64,000 nucleotides of DNA from Brachypterus glaber (lineage: Eukaryota; Arthropoda; Insecta; Coleoptera; Kateretidae): contig OY294046.1 in assembly GCA_958510825.1 (NCBI GenBank), forward strand, positions 46,977,794 to 47,041,793, given 5' to 3'. A program made the translations under genes and the position numbers. Of the stretch, positions 11,701 to 25,300 are shown one piece after another; positions within the stretch are counted from its first letter, which is position 1, and every line of letters starts with the position of its first letter. The notes beneath the pieces were generated by a model, which searched no databases, was not told the DNA's origin, and was given only the letters and a program-made list of their open reading frames with translations.

Positions 11701-14700
11701 TCCAAATTTTAAGTTGATATCAAAAGTTAACGGGGGACGGACTTTAGACATACACTGTATACAGTGCATACAAAAAAAAAACATAAAAATATATTTTTTT
11801 TTTCTTTCATAATATGCTTACGTTTGACGTTTTATAGTATGTTAAAAATATATGGGCAAAAAAAGTATATTTTTTCCTTTTCTTAATACATTTAAGGACT
11901 GGAACTTTGTGATTCAATACAGTAACAATTATATTATTTTGGGAAAACCCCCCAAAGTGGGGTAAAACGTTAAGCTTAATAAGATGACGCATTAAACTAA
12001 AATCCACTACCGAGTATTATTTTAAACATCTTATACATTTGAAGTTGGCAACCTATTGGGTACCGTCACCTGGAGTGACTTCGGACGGTGTGGATGACTT
12101 CGGACACTTTTTCGTTTTACAAAAAAGCGTCCGAAGTCACCCACACCGTCCTAGATCACCCCAGTTGATGGTACTTACCTACAAGTATTGTACTATTGTT
12201 TATTTTTTTTAGATAGTGCCCAAGTTGATATAGAATGTGTACCAATCAAATCATGTCCTCTTTTCTATAAGCTAATGAAAAGGCCAAATAATCCAGACAC
12301 CATCAGATTTCTTCAAACAAGTCACTGTGGCTACAAGTTTGGATGGCCTTTGATTTACTGCCCCAAAATCGAAGTAAGAAGAAAAATATGTAAGAAATAT
12401 TATTTTTTACTCGATTGTATAAGAAAATATGCTAATTAAAATTATAAATTCTTTAACGAAAAAAAGAAACCATACACACAGAAAAACAGTGTGATAGAAA
12501 TTATTACTAATAACTTAATATTAACTACTAAATAATTTAGCAGAAGATATTCAACTGTTAAGCAATCATTGCTAAAAACAGCAGTCGATTTGGAAAAAAA
12601 TTAACACAAGAGTATAATTTAAAAAATCAAAACTAGACGAGAGTCATGTCAAAAAGTGGACAAAATATTTATCCAGATACAGAAAAATGTAGTGAAAAAA
12701 CGTCTTATAAAATGGTAAATATTTTGAAAAAACTTCATGATATCTGCTTTTGAAATATGACACTTTTATTTCTAACTACAAATCGTGTGAAATTTGTCGG
12801 TTTCATAGGTGGTCGTAAGAAAATAGTTTTTCTAGCTATAGCCCAGTGAAATAAGAAGAAATTACTAAGTTAAATTGCAATAAATATACAAGGGCTGATA
12901 TTTTAAAGCGTAGTAGTGGATAGTAATAGAACACTCAGGACTGTTAATTTTTCACCGGGTGATTTGCTTAAGGGATGTCCGCTATATTGAATTTTAGGGG
13001 TGAGTGCGGTTATCTCGCTAACTATGCATCTTATATAATCGAGTTATAAATATTTAAAAATGGCCATGTTGGGGGTAAAATTGTTTTTATTGATTTTTCA
13101 GCCAAATTATTCATCGAAGGATAAAAGTGGTTATGAGCAAACTTGTAGCTCTTGAAATCCTCTATAAGTTTTATACAATATGCATTTTGTTACGGTTACA
13201 GTGCACTGTAACCACTGCAGTGGGCGCTGACATTCGAGTTGCGCCCTCTGTAACCGTACCAAAGTACCTATGAAAATTTATAGTACATGAAACTATAGAG
13301 ATTTTCAAGAGCTACAAGTTTGCTTATAGCCACTTTTATCGTCCGATTAATAATTTGGCTGAAAAATGTAGAAAATCAATTTCACTTCCAACATGGCTAT
13401 TTTTAAATTAACTCGATTGTTATTAATGTATTAAAAAAATTATCCAAAAAAAAATTGTTGGAAATTTGCTCATTAATAAAATTGTTCATATGCATTTTTA
13501 TCGTAAGATACATATTAAGCAACTCAAGATAGAGGACACCCCGTATGCAAATCACCCGGTGAAAAACTAACAGGAGTGTTTTGTTACCATCCACTACTAC
13601 CCTTTCAAATATCAGCCCGTGTACATTTATTGCAATTTACATTTACTATTTGACTGGACTACTATATTTAATAAAAATGTTTTATGTTTAAAAAAAAATA
13701 TTTCCAAAAAATAGTCCCTGTCGTCCAACTGCTAAACTTTTGGCAATGATAGCTAAATATTTAGTAAAGATTAAGATATTTAATATGTTTATAGGTACAT
13801 AAATAATACATAAATTTCTTAAGATGATTTTTTACAATCGAATAAATAATAGTGCATGACATAAGGATACATTTTAAACCATTTTGTAACTTTTGCATGA
13901 TCCCAAACCTAAAATTAATGCTAGCGCCTAAACTAGGGTTTCACAAGAATCAAGAAATGGAACTGCTAGTCGAGATTTTTAAGACAAGAAATAAAATGAT
14001 CGAAAAAAGTTTAGGATATTTTGGTTTCTCTGAGAAAAAATAATAGAAAAAAAAACAAAAACTGTCATCTACATTTTAATGACGTAAGGAAACTAGTAAG
14101 TTCTTCCGGATTTATGAGATGTCTTGGACCAAGATCAGTTAAATCGCTTAATTTTAAGTGTGCCTCAGCGAGTTCAAGCGGTTATAGCCAACATGTTAAC
14201 AAAGGTATAATTAATTTTCAGTTTTCAAAAATAATTTCCTTTTGTTATATTAAGGAAAACATATTATTAAATCCCGAATATATGTATTTTTGAATTGATT
14301 AAATTTATTTATTTTTTAGAATTGATTATAGAATATGGACATTTTATGATTTTTTTCCTAAACTTTTTTTTCTAAGAGAAAGCACTATTAACAAATCACT
14401 CAATTTTTTTCCATCAGTTTAAAATGATCTTACCTTGATTATTTCTCGATGATTAACATCTCGTCTCGTCTAAGGAGGATTGTTTAACTGTATTACACAT
14501 GTCTGGGATATGCTTGGTAGAGCAATAATTAATCGTCAACCACATTTTCATGACGTAAGGAAACTAGCAAGTTCTTCCAGGTTTATGGGATGTCTTGGAC
14601 CAATGAAGGTATTAAATCCATTACACAAGAAATGACCAAACTTACGACAAACGCAACAAAAAATACCAAAAATATTTCGTCCAATCATAAAAATAAACAA

Positions 14701-17700
14701 AACGATGTACGTGCTGCCACCTCTAATCAACGACGACAATCAGTTCATACGTCAACACAGAAAACCGCCTCTTTGGATATTACTAGCAGCAAAGACGAGT
14801 CCGTACTTACCGACACCAGCAACGACAGCGTGGATACAATTGTGGAAAGCAACTTAACCTCACTTCCAAGAAGTCAAAAGTCAAAACAAAAACAAATAAT
14901 GCTGGGAGCCGCTGAAATAGAAAATACAGACGTTATAGGAGTTCAAACCAAATTAAGACGATGGTTTTACATATCAAGGCTTTCACCTACTTTAGACGCA
15001 AATAAACTTCAGAAATATATTCAAAATAATCTCAAAATAAAAGACTCAGAGTGCTCCAAAATTGAGCCAAAATTTGCGACAAACATTACCTACAGTTCAT
15101 TTAAAGTAGGAGTAAATGATGAAGACATAAATGCATTACTAGATCCCAAAAGGTGGTCTAAAGGCATAATAATAAGCCAATATAGGTTTCGATCTAAATA
15201 CAATAGACCTAAATTTGAAGCAAAATCCTAACTTAAACCTGAAAGTCACTCACTTAAACGCCCAATCAGTACGGAATAAAAACGACGAAATCGAAATATT
15301 TACCCTTAGTCAAGTAAAACCAATGGACATACTGTGTTTTACAGAAACACATCTAATAAATGGACAACAACAATTTTTTCAAGTCAATAGCTATCATACA
15401 GTCTCCTTTTATGAGAGGACAACCTCTACAAAAGGAGGATCCTTAATTATGTGCAAAAATGAAATTAATGCCTCTAACCTAGAAGACATGGTAAATATTT
15501 CGGTTGAAAAAGATATTGAAGTATCAGCATGCCTCATTGAGGCAGAAAACCTTATTGTTATTACAATATATAGGCCCCCCAAGGGGGATTTCAATGTATT
15601 TTTAGATAGGCTGGAAATATTAATGGGTAAATGTGCCAGAACCAAACGTGATGTTATTATAAATGGGGATTTCAACGTGCACTTCGGCACCGATGCAGCA
15701 AACTGTAAATCTCTTCTAGATATGGCAAGAACTTTTGGGTATTATGAAACCATAACACAGGCAACTAGAGGCAACAAATGTCTCGACAATTTTCTTTTAA
15801 ATTTTGTAAATAGGCCCCACTCTAGTAGAGTGATTCCCGGTCTGTCTGACCACAGGGCCATTGAACTAAATACAACTAAATTTACCCGAGTTGATTTAAA
15901 TAATGAAAATAAAATTAAAACATACAGACCTATTACCACTAGAGGTAAGTCAACTTTTTATAACTTAGTAAATGAAGCTGACTGGAGCTTTATAAATAAC
16001 TCGAATATTAAGCTAGAAGAAAAATATGAAACTTTTCTCTTAACCTTGACAAACTCTTTAAAAAATTCTTTCCCTGAAAAAAAAATATCAGAAAAAAAAG
16101 TAACCAACCCCTGGTTTTCAGAAAAAATATCTCGCATGCGTGAAAACTTAACATTTTTGCAAGAACTAAATGAGAATTTTCCTAGTACTGACCTGTCAGC
16201 TGAAATAAAATCATACCGTATAAAATATAGAAAGGAAATCAAAATTTCGAAAAAAGAACAAAACTCAAAATACATTAGGGAATCTAGTAACGCCCCCAAG
16301 GCTTACTGGGATCTCTTAAATGAACAACGTGGTAAAAAATCAAAAACTACTCAGCCCACAGCCGATGCAAATACCCTAAATAACTATTTTGCAGGTATAG
16401 CACAAGAATTACTCAGTAAAGTAGATAAAACCGATGTCAGTCCCAGTAAATATCTATCGAACCAGCCCAACTCGTCTTTCAAATTTCAACAAGCTAGCTT
16501 CATCGAGGTAAGGGATGTCTTAATGGCACTAAAACCCAAAAAATCACGCGACCATTATGGCCTGTCTACAGAACTTATCAAGGTAATCTCAAATATTATT
16601 TACATACCATTGACTAAACTAATTAATCAGAGCATATCCGAAGGCACTTTTCCAAAAATTTACAAAATTGCTAGGGTGGTCCCAATCCACAAAAAGGGTT
16701 CCGCGGATGACCCTAGTAATTTTCGACCCATATCTCTACTACCCATTCTATCAAAAGTTCATGAAACCATACTTAAAAACCAAATAGTTAAATACTTTGA
16801 AAGTAATAACTTATTCTACAAAAATCAATATGGCTTTCGAGTCAAAAAATCAACTTCAAATGCTATAGCGCAACTTATTAAACGGGTGGTAGAGGCTATG
16901 GAGGCTGAACAGCTATCAGCTGCGGTAATGTATGACCTACAGAAGGCATTCGATTGTGTGCCATTTGATGTTATGCTTAAAAAGTTAGAGTTCTACAATT
17001 TTGACTTAACTAGTTTGAAGACTGTAGAATCCTACCTTACTGGTAGAACCCAGTATGTTTTTGTCAATGGGGTAGCTTCGGAGGTTAGTGAGGTCATACA
17101 TGGAGTGCCGCAGGGCTCCGTGCTCGGCCCTATCCTCTTCCTAATCTATATTAACGATTTGGCTGAGGCTGTGCCGGGTGCGGAGCTTGTGCTGTTCGCC
17201 GACGACACCACTGTCCTCCTAAATGCAAACACAATTGCTGAAATTCAGGCAAATCAGTTACAATGTGAATCAAAACTGAAAGCTTGGTTTTCAATAAATA
17301 AGCTTCACTTAAACACCTCAAAAACAAATAATTTAATATTTACTCATAAAAGGCTACAAGACCTAACAGACTATAACTCAGTCAGACCTAAGTTTCTAGG
17401 GGTGGTTCTTGACTCCACCTTAAAGTGGGACTCTCATGTTGAGTATATCGCCGGTGTGGCGGCTAAATACATTTACTTATTTAGAAATATTATTGATATA
17501 TTGCCTCACTCTGTAGTTGTCACTGCCTACCACTCGTTGTTTATGTCCAGGCTGAGTTATGCAATAACCTGTTGGGGTCATAGCTGTCACCTAGACAGAT
17601 TGTTCAGCCTGCAACGTAAAATCCTTAGGGTAATTACTAGATTAAATTATCAAGATGACGTTAGAGACAAATTTAGGTCGCATGGTTTTTTGACCCTCCC

Positions 17701-19254
17701 TTGTGTTTATATACTGGAGTGCACCTGTGAAGCCCTGTTGAATTTGAAAGATTATAAAAGCCATTCAGACATACACAACTACAATACAAGAAACAAAAAC
17801 AAAATTCATCTAGCACATTTAAGACTTAAATCTAGTCGTTTTGGTCTAAACTACTATGGCCCTATATTCCTAAATAAAATACCGGCGATTCTACAGTTGT
17901 TGCCTTCAAAAAAATTTAAAACAAAACTCAAAACGGTGCTTATGAAAAAAGCCTACTATAATATCCAGAAGTTCTTGGATGACGGAAATATATTTTCCTA
18001 AATTTGTATTTCATGTTTAATTTATTATATTGTTATATGTCAAGTATTGTCTAAACATATTGTATATTTATTTTAAATACTATATTTCTGACGAATGCAA
18101 AAATGTAAATATTTATTAGCATTAAATAAATTCTTGATTCTTGATTCTTGATTCTTGATCAGTTAAATCGCTTAACTTTAAGTATGCCTCGGCGAGTTGA
18201 AGCGTTAATAGCCAACAGAGGTAGAATTACTTGCTATTAATTAATTTCCAGTTTTCAAAAATAATTTCTCTTTTGTTATATTAAGGAAAACATATTATTA
18301 AATCCCGAATATAAATATTCTGGAATTGATTAAATTTATTTGTTTTTTAGAATTGATTAGAGAATATGGACATTTTATGATTTTTTTCCTAAACTGTTTT
18401 TTCCCAGAGAAAATACCATTCTTAACAATATCCTTAACTTTTTCGATCAGTTTAAAATGATCTTGCTTTGATTATTTTTCGATGATTAACATCTCGTCTC
18501 TACTAACGAAAGACCCGTCGATCTACCTCCTGTCTCGTCTCGCAAATGTTTTGATCTTCAAGACGACATTCTGCAGGGTTAGTTGATCTTAGTATCACGC
18601 GTCAAAACATCTCCAAAATAGGCCAGATAGTTTTTTTTTAGTGACAATTATTCTATATTTATTAAAACTTTAAATGAAAACTACAAAAAATTAAACAAGA
18701 GTTAAAAAATGTACATTTTTGATCTCAGCTTTTGACGACGTAACTCGTATCTTATATTGATTTTTTTTTAATCAAGACAATACAAGAAGGTTAATCTCGA
18801 TATGTCCCTCGATATGTCCATTTTCGTGAAACCCTAGCCTAAACTAACAAATTAATACAAAAGTTTTTTCTTAGTCCTTATGTCATATTTTACGAATGTT
18901 TCGCTTTTCCCAATATTACAACTTTTTGGAAAATTAAAAAAAAAAAATTAAGTGGCATAAAATCAATTTGGGAAAAGCCTAGTTTTTTTCAATAACATTA
19001 TTTACACTTATTTTAGGAATATGGTTCAACTAGGGATTTTAGTAAACGACACATTACAACACAGGATAGAGGCAATTGTTTTTTTTATTGCTTCAAAAGC
19101 TGGCGTTGGATATTTAAAACAATCTAGGATCGAAATCTACAATTAAATAAAACTTTGTTTTTCTTTAAATATACACTTTCTATTTACAAAAATCACAAAA
19201 AAATCACAGACTGGTATATTGCAAATTTTGATCATGCAACATTTCACATTATTA

Positions 19255-19309
<55 letters not shown>

Positions 19310-22300
19310 AATTTAGGGCAGAGGAAATCCTATTATGCCCAAGTATAAAGCTATTAAATAATTACAATCACAGCGCCTGTGCTAGAATAATACTGAATGG
19401 TAGTTTAGAATTTTCAAAAAAAAAAAAAAAATCAAAAATCGTCATAGACAAAAAATATAAATTCGTTTCATGAAAAAATAAGAAACTTTTTTTTTTTTGA
19501 AATGTCCATCTGTTCGTCCGTTCGTCTCTCCGTCTGTCCGACTGATGTCACGATTTTGTTAAAACGGTAACTCAAGAACGAATAATCCCATCGACTTGAA
19601 ATTTTTAGGAAAAATCAAGTTCTACGAGGGGAAGATCCCTATTGTTTTTGAAAGCAATCCCCCCAAAAACAAAAAAATTATGGGGGGGTTAAATTAAAAA
19701 AAAAAAATTTAAAAGAATTAAAAAAATAATTTTCAAAAAAAATATTTTTTTTGTTTTTTTGCAAAAAGAAATTTAAAAAAAATAAAAATTTTGGTTTTTT
19801 TTTAATAAAAAAAATAATTTAAACAAAAATTTTGAAATTTTTTTAAATTTTTTTTATGTTTTGAATTTTTTTTTTATTTTTCGTTTTTCAAAAAAGGGAA
19901 CGTTCGACTATTACGTAACGCAAATTTTGATCATTTTGGACCCCCCCCTGTAACCCTATTTTCCTATACCATTAACATGGGCGTAACACTCCAAAATGAG
20001 CCCCTCCCCCCAGGAGCGTTACTTAATACTTGAACGTTCCCAAAGACCTTTAAAAAAATGTTTTTTTTTTTAACTTTTTTCAAGTATTTGGGGAAATGCA
20101 ATATACCATTTACTGTGAATAATATATGATGGAATGCGTAGCATTTCATATCTTCACGGCTTGTTTTTTAATATTATATTTAGCATATACCTACCATATA
20201 CATACCTACCATATACCTACTCTAACCCATACCTTTAAAACACTAAACAGACAGCGGCGGTACCACTCAACCACGCTTGGGCTGGGAAAATCCACCGTCC
20301 AGATAGGAAAATTATGGACTTGATGATCGCAGGGGTTTCCCAGTTGGGCTGGGATACCCTACAAAGTGGGGTAGTTGGGAAATTTGTATAGGCGATGAGT
20401 TGTTTTTTTTTTTTCATTAGGCATCACAAATCTAGTGGTTGGGAATTTTGTAGTATCAGTTATTTTTTTTTTAGTCATCAAAAAATCTTAAGCCAGGGAA
20501 AAAGCTTTTTTTTTCAGAGGTAAGGGTTTTTCCGCCAGGGGTAAAGATTTTTTCATAGTTGGGGAAAATTCTTTAATCTGTATTTGGTAAATTTCTCATC
20601 CTTTAGGTGGGAAATGTTTGTCATGCTCCCCCCCCCCCCCAAAATTGCTTCGGAGTACCCCTAACCCCAGTGATTCACCTAACCCGGTACTTTTTGTATT
20701 TTAAGGATTAAGGGTCACGTCTTAAAATAAAACTCTAATTTATGATGATAGCTGCCTACGTTTCTGTCGGTTTCTTGTAACCTCATCATGGTACACTGTA
20801 AAAAAGTTGGGTACAATTATATATTAATATTAAGATTAAATTGTAAAACTTATATCATTTAAACCGAATGTTTTACTGTTTTATAGTAAATCTAAAGTTC
20901 TGAATCTTTAAATTCATCCTTTAAATTTACGATGACAATGTAATAATATCCATTCAACGAGAAAATGCCACTCTGACGTCACAGCGCGTAAATTAAAAGC
21001 GCTCTGTAGTGTAACTAAACCTTATTTATTAAGACGTAATACATAATTATCATATAGAAAATGTACTAAATTAAAAATCATTTATTAAATCTTAAGAAAT
21101 AAGTTTCAATTATTTATTTATTTATTTATTTATTTAAACTAAATTAAATTTAAACTCAACAGGTCTACATCCAGTTACTGAGTTTGTCACTATAATTACA
21201 AATTATGCGATATACAAAGAACCTTACATATATATATAAACAAAAAATATATTATTTACTTAAAAAACAAAATCATTTATATGCAGTGTCAAGTTGAAGC
21301 AACATTAAAAAAAACGCTTAATTGAAGCTATACTACAATTCAGTATATCTAAATTATTATGTATAGAGTTATAATTAATACATAGTACTATATAGTACAT
21401 TGACTGGTGAATAATTAAAAATCTTTGTCCTGCATTTTTGGACATAAAAGAAATTTGAAGATCTGGCTTTTCTTGGGACATTAAACAGAGTGATATTTAG
21501 TTTTCGCGTTGTGACGCCAGAGGCGCTCTCTCGTTCAATGAATATTATTAATGGTTTATCTTAAAATTAAAAATTACAATATTATTTTAAAATTACTGTA
21601 TAAATTTGGGCAATTTGCAGTTTTATATTCCAAAGTTAAGGCAAAAATGTAATTTTAATTTTGCAATGTATTTTTTAAATTCTGGTAACGTCAGCCGGTA
21701 ACTAAATTGCAAGTTATCCGTACTGGAAACATTTTTTACAGTGTAGTTTTCATTTTTTAATGCACGGCTTGATCACTATGGGCTTCACAAAAATTGCATA
21801 TTTTTCTTGAATAATAACAAACGACAAAAAAAAGTCAGTTTTTCAGAAACCAGACTATATTTTTTCTACGTATTTTTGGGCGCTGAAAACGAATATGGCA
21901 ATGAAAAAATAAATTCTCGAGCTCAAAATCTTGAGATATAGCTCCTAATGGGTTTTTTTTGTATGTATTCGAGGTAACAAAAGAAATCCTAAAGATTTCA
22001 TAAAATGTATTTTTATGGATATTTCATTAAAAATGTTATATAAATAATACAGAAACAGCCAAAAATTTAAATATGTGATACATACATATGCTTTACAAAA
22101 AAAAAACATTTTTGAACATGTCAAAAGAAATATTAAAAAATACTCTGATACCCTTAACCAGACTGTTTTTCTCAAGTTTTGTTTTATCAATTTAAACAAA
22201 TTTGATAATAAAAGAACTCCCTGATCCGTATCCTGAACAAAACCACACGCACAGTGGAAAATTTTTATCATAAAGCGGTTAAAAACCGAAAATTTTAAGG

Positions 22301-25300
22301 TGTTGCGCCAGTGGGTAGGAGGAGGTCAAAATTGACCAAAAAGTGCGTTAGGTCATACTTCAACGGCTCTATTTTTATTTTTTATTAATAAGGAAACAAA
22401 AAGCAATAATGCTTCCCGGTTAAAATAAAATGTTAAAATCGGAAACTATATATACATAAATATATTTATGAAAAAAAAAATATATAATTTTTTTGGCCAC
22501 CACATTAAATCGCCGTTTTATTTATTGAAAAATTATTATTATTTTTAAAATCTACGATCTCTTAAACGCTTCTTTGCCAATTTCGCAAAAAAAAAATATT
22601 ATTTTCAGTTTTTACCAGCTTTATGATAACGTTAACGTTAAACCCCCAGACTCTCCACCACTGGAGATAAAAAAAATATGCAATTTTTTTATAAAGCCTA
22701 TGTATGTATTAGTATTACATAAATAATTTTTTTGCTGTATCTGTATTATTTATATAAAAATGTTAATAAAATATATCGAAAAAACACCAAAAAATTTCCA
22801 TATTTGGAATTTGTGAGCCTAAAAAATTAAGTAGGGTGGATATTTAAAATCTGCAAGTAATGGTATAAAACATTTTTTGCACGACTCAGACTAAAACTTA
22901 ATTTTAACAAAGAAAACCTTTAAAAATAACATTCTGTAAATTCTTTTAAATTTATCGTCATCGTCATCGTCATCGTCATTTTTTCGAACTGAAGTTTGTG
23001 TCAACCATATTTACCAATTTAAATCGCGATAGCCGTGACTTTTCGCGATTCACAGGTATCTTGATTAAATTACGAAAATAAAACACCCGATTTTAGACGC
23101 ATGGTTTTTAATTTTATCTACCTACCTTAATTATGTTTGGTCGTGCAAAAAATAGTATATATATACCTCAGGACTTTTAGTCTGTTTTAGTCCCGTTGCA
23201 TGTATGCTTCCCTAGCTCGCTACGCTTACTTAGGAAAAACTCACGCAGTGCGACTAAAACAGCTAGTTTATTCCCTTGGTATATAAATAACTATTTTGCA
23301 CGACCAAGACTAAAACTTAATTTTACGCTTTCATTTTCGGGACTAAACTTGCTGTTTTTCTCCCAAGGGAAAAAAATCACGGCAACCTTGATAATATTAA
23401 AATATTATACATACTGTGTGCTTTACTGGTACAAAAATTAGGTTTAGTGATGTTTTGTAATAAATTTGCTATTTAACTAATTTATTTAATTTTCACAAGG
23501 AAAACCTTTAAAAATAACAATGTCTAAATTACCTAAAATTTATCATCTTCGTCCATTTTTTCGAACTGACGTTTGTCAACCATATTAAAAAACAATTGAA
23601 ATCGCAACAGTCGTGAACTGACTTTTCGTAATGGACAGCCGCCTATTTAGATTAGATAAAGAGAGAAGTTCTACAGAAAGAGATAAAAGTATAATTATAA
23701 TTAATAATTATTATTGTTTTAAAATAAAATTATTATTGTTTTAAAATAAAATTATGCATATTCTAGGTAAAAATAACATTTTAGATTATATTTTAAATTA
23801 CATGAAGGTAAGATATTTGTTTTTTTTTAAGTAAAAAACTATTTTTTTTATTTTATTTTTATAACACACCACTCCTTAATTTGACAGTCATTAATAATAC
23901 CCCGTTGTTTGTGAAGATTTTGTACTTGTTTTTGTGTTTAATAAGCTGTTTTATGTATTATTTAATAATTTTGCATATCATGCACATTTTTTGTTGCACT
24001 GTGATAAAATCCAAATATAATATTTTTAGGGAATTTTCTTTTTAGGTTGATATTGAAGGCCTAACTTTATGTTGCCTAACGTATTGGACTGCTGTCCATT
24101 CACAGGCATCTTGATTTAATTACGAAAATAAAACACCCGATTTTAGACGCATGATTTTTAATTTTAATTTTATGTAACTACCTAAATTATGTTTGGTAGT
24201 GCAAAAAATAGTGTATATACCTCAGGACTAAACGTGGCTGTTTTGATCCCTTGTATTTCTGTTTCATTCGCTAGCTACGCTCTCGCAGAAAACACTCATG
24301 CAGCCGGACTAAAACAGCCAGTTTAGTCCCTTGGTATATGAATAACTATTTATTTATCAGTATTTCCATTTCCAAAAAAAATTTTGATGAATTTTTGCAG
24401 ATTTATTTTTTCGCCTCGAATGCGTACAAAAAAAATCATTGTGCGCTGTATCTCAAGATTTTGAGGGTTAAGAATTTTTTTCATTGTCATATTCGTTTTC
24501 AGCGCCCAAAAATACGTAGGAAAAAAATAGTCTGGTTTGTGAAAACCTGACTTTATTTTTTTTGTGGTCCTGTGTAATTTTTAACATAATTTTATTTTTC
24601 AGTTGAATTAGATTGGCCAAAACCAGATGGGCCAAAACCGGATTGGCCAAAACCAAATTGGCCAAAACCAGATTGGCAAAAACCAAATTGGCCAAAACCA
24701 GACTTCATGAGGGAAGTAACAAAAGCGCCATTTTCCAAAAGCAAATCAACACTTCCCGACCCTTCTCAGCTGGAGTGTGGAGTACAAGATGGAACTCAAA
24801 GAATAACTGGTGGAGTTTCCACGGAGCTGGATGAATATCCCTGGATGGTAATTTTGGTATACAAAACAGCGGAAGGACTTAGAAACGGCTGTGGAGGGTC
24901 ACTTATAAATAGGAGATATGTTCTTACAGCGGCTCATTGTGTGGATAAGTCCTTTATGAAGGCGGCAAATCTAAAATATTTGTAAGTACTACAGTACTAC
25001 CTACAAATTAGGGAGTAAAAACTTTTTTTTGTGTTATATTTTAATTTTTTTATCTTTTTGTATTTTTATTTTTTTATTTTATTATACTATTATTTTTGAA
25101 TTTCCCAAAATCGCCAAAAAACGCCTTAGACAAAAAAAATACAATACAAAAAATACAAACATTTCATGAAAAAATACAAAACCTAGAAGATGTCCGTCTG
25201 TCTGTCCGTCCGTCCGATATCACGTTTTTTGTAGACACGATCTCAAGAACGAATAATCCGATCGACTTGAAATTTTCAGGAAAAATCAAGTTTTATGAGG

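Noticed and set aside
12374..12379. Alternative donor GTAAGA for CLIP exon 2
   Set aside because: It would leave phase 0, incompatible with exon 3, whereas the donor at 12390 closes the full reading frame.
14021..14293. Open frame over the duplicated 405-bp segment
   Set aside because: The second copy does not keep the frame and no protein family is recognised.
19219..19473. Open frame with a poly-tyrosine run
   Set aside because: It is the (TTA)n microsatellite read through; no start context or family match.
24468..24834. Open frames reading repeated [10 protein letters not shown] (plus) and LVLAN (minus) peptides
   Set aside because: They are other frames and the antisense of the protease linker minisatellite.
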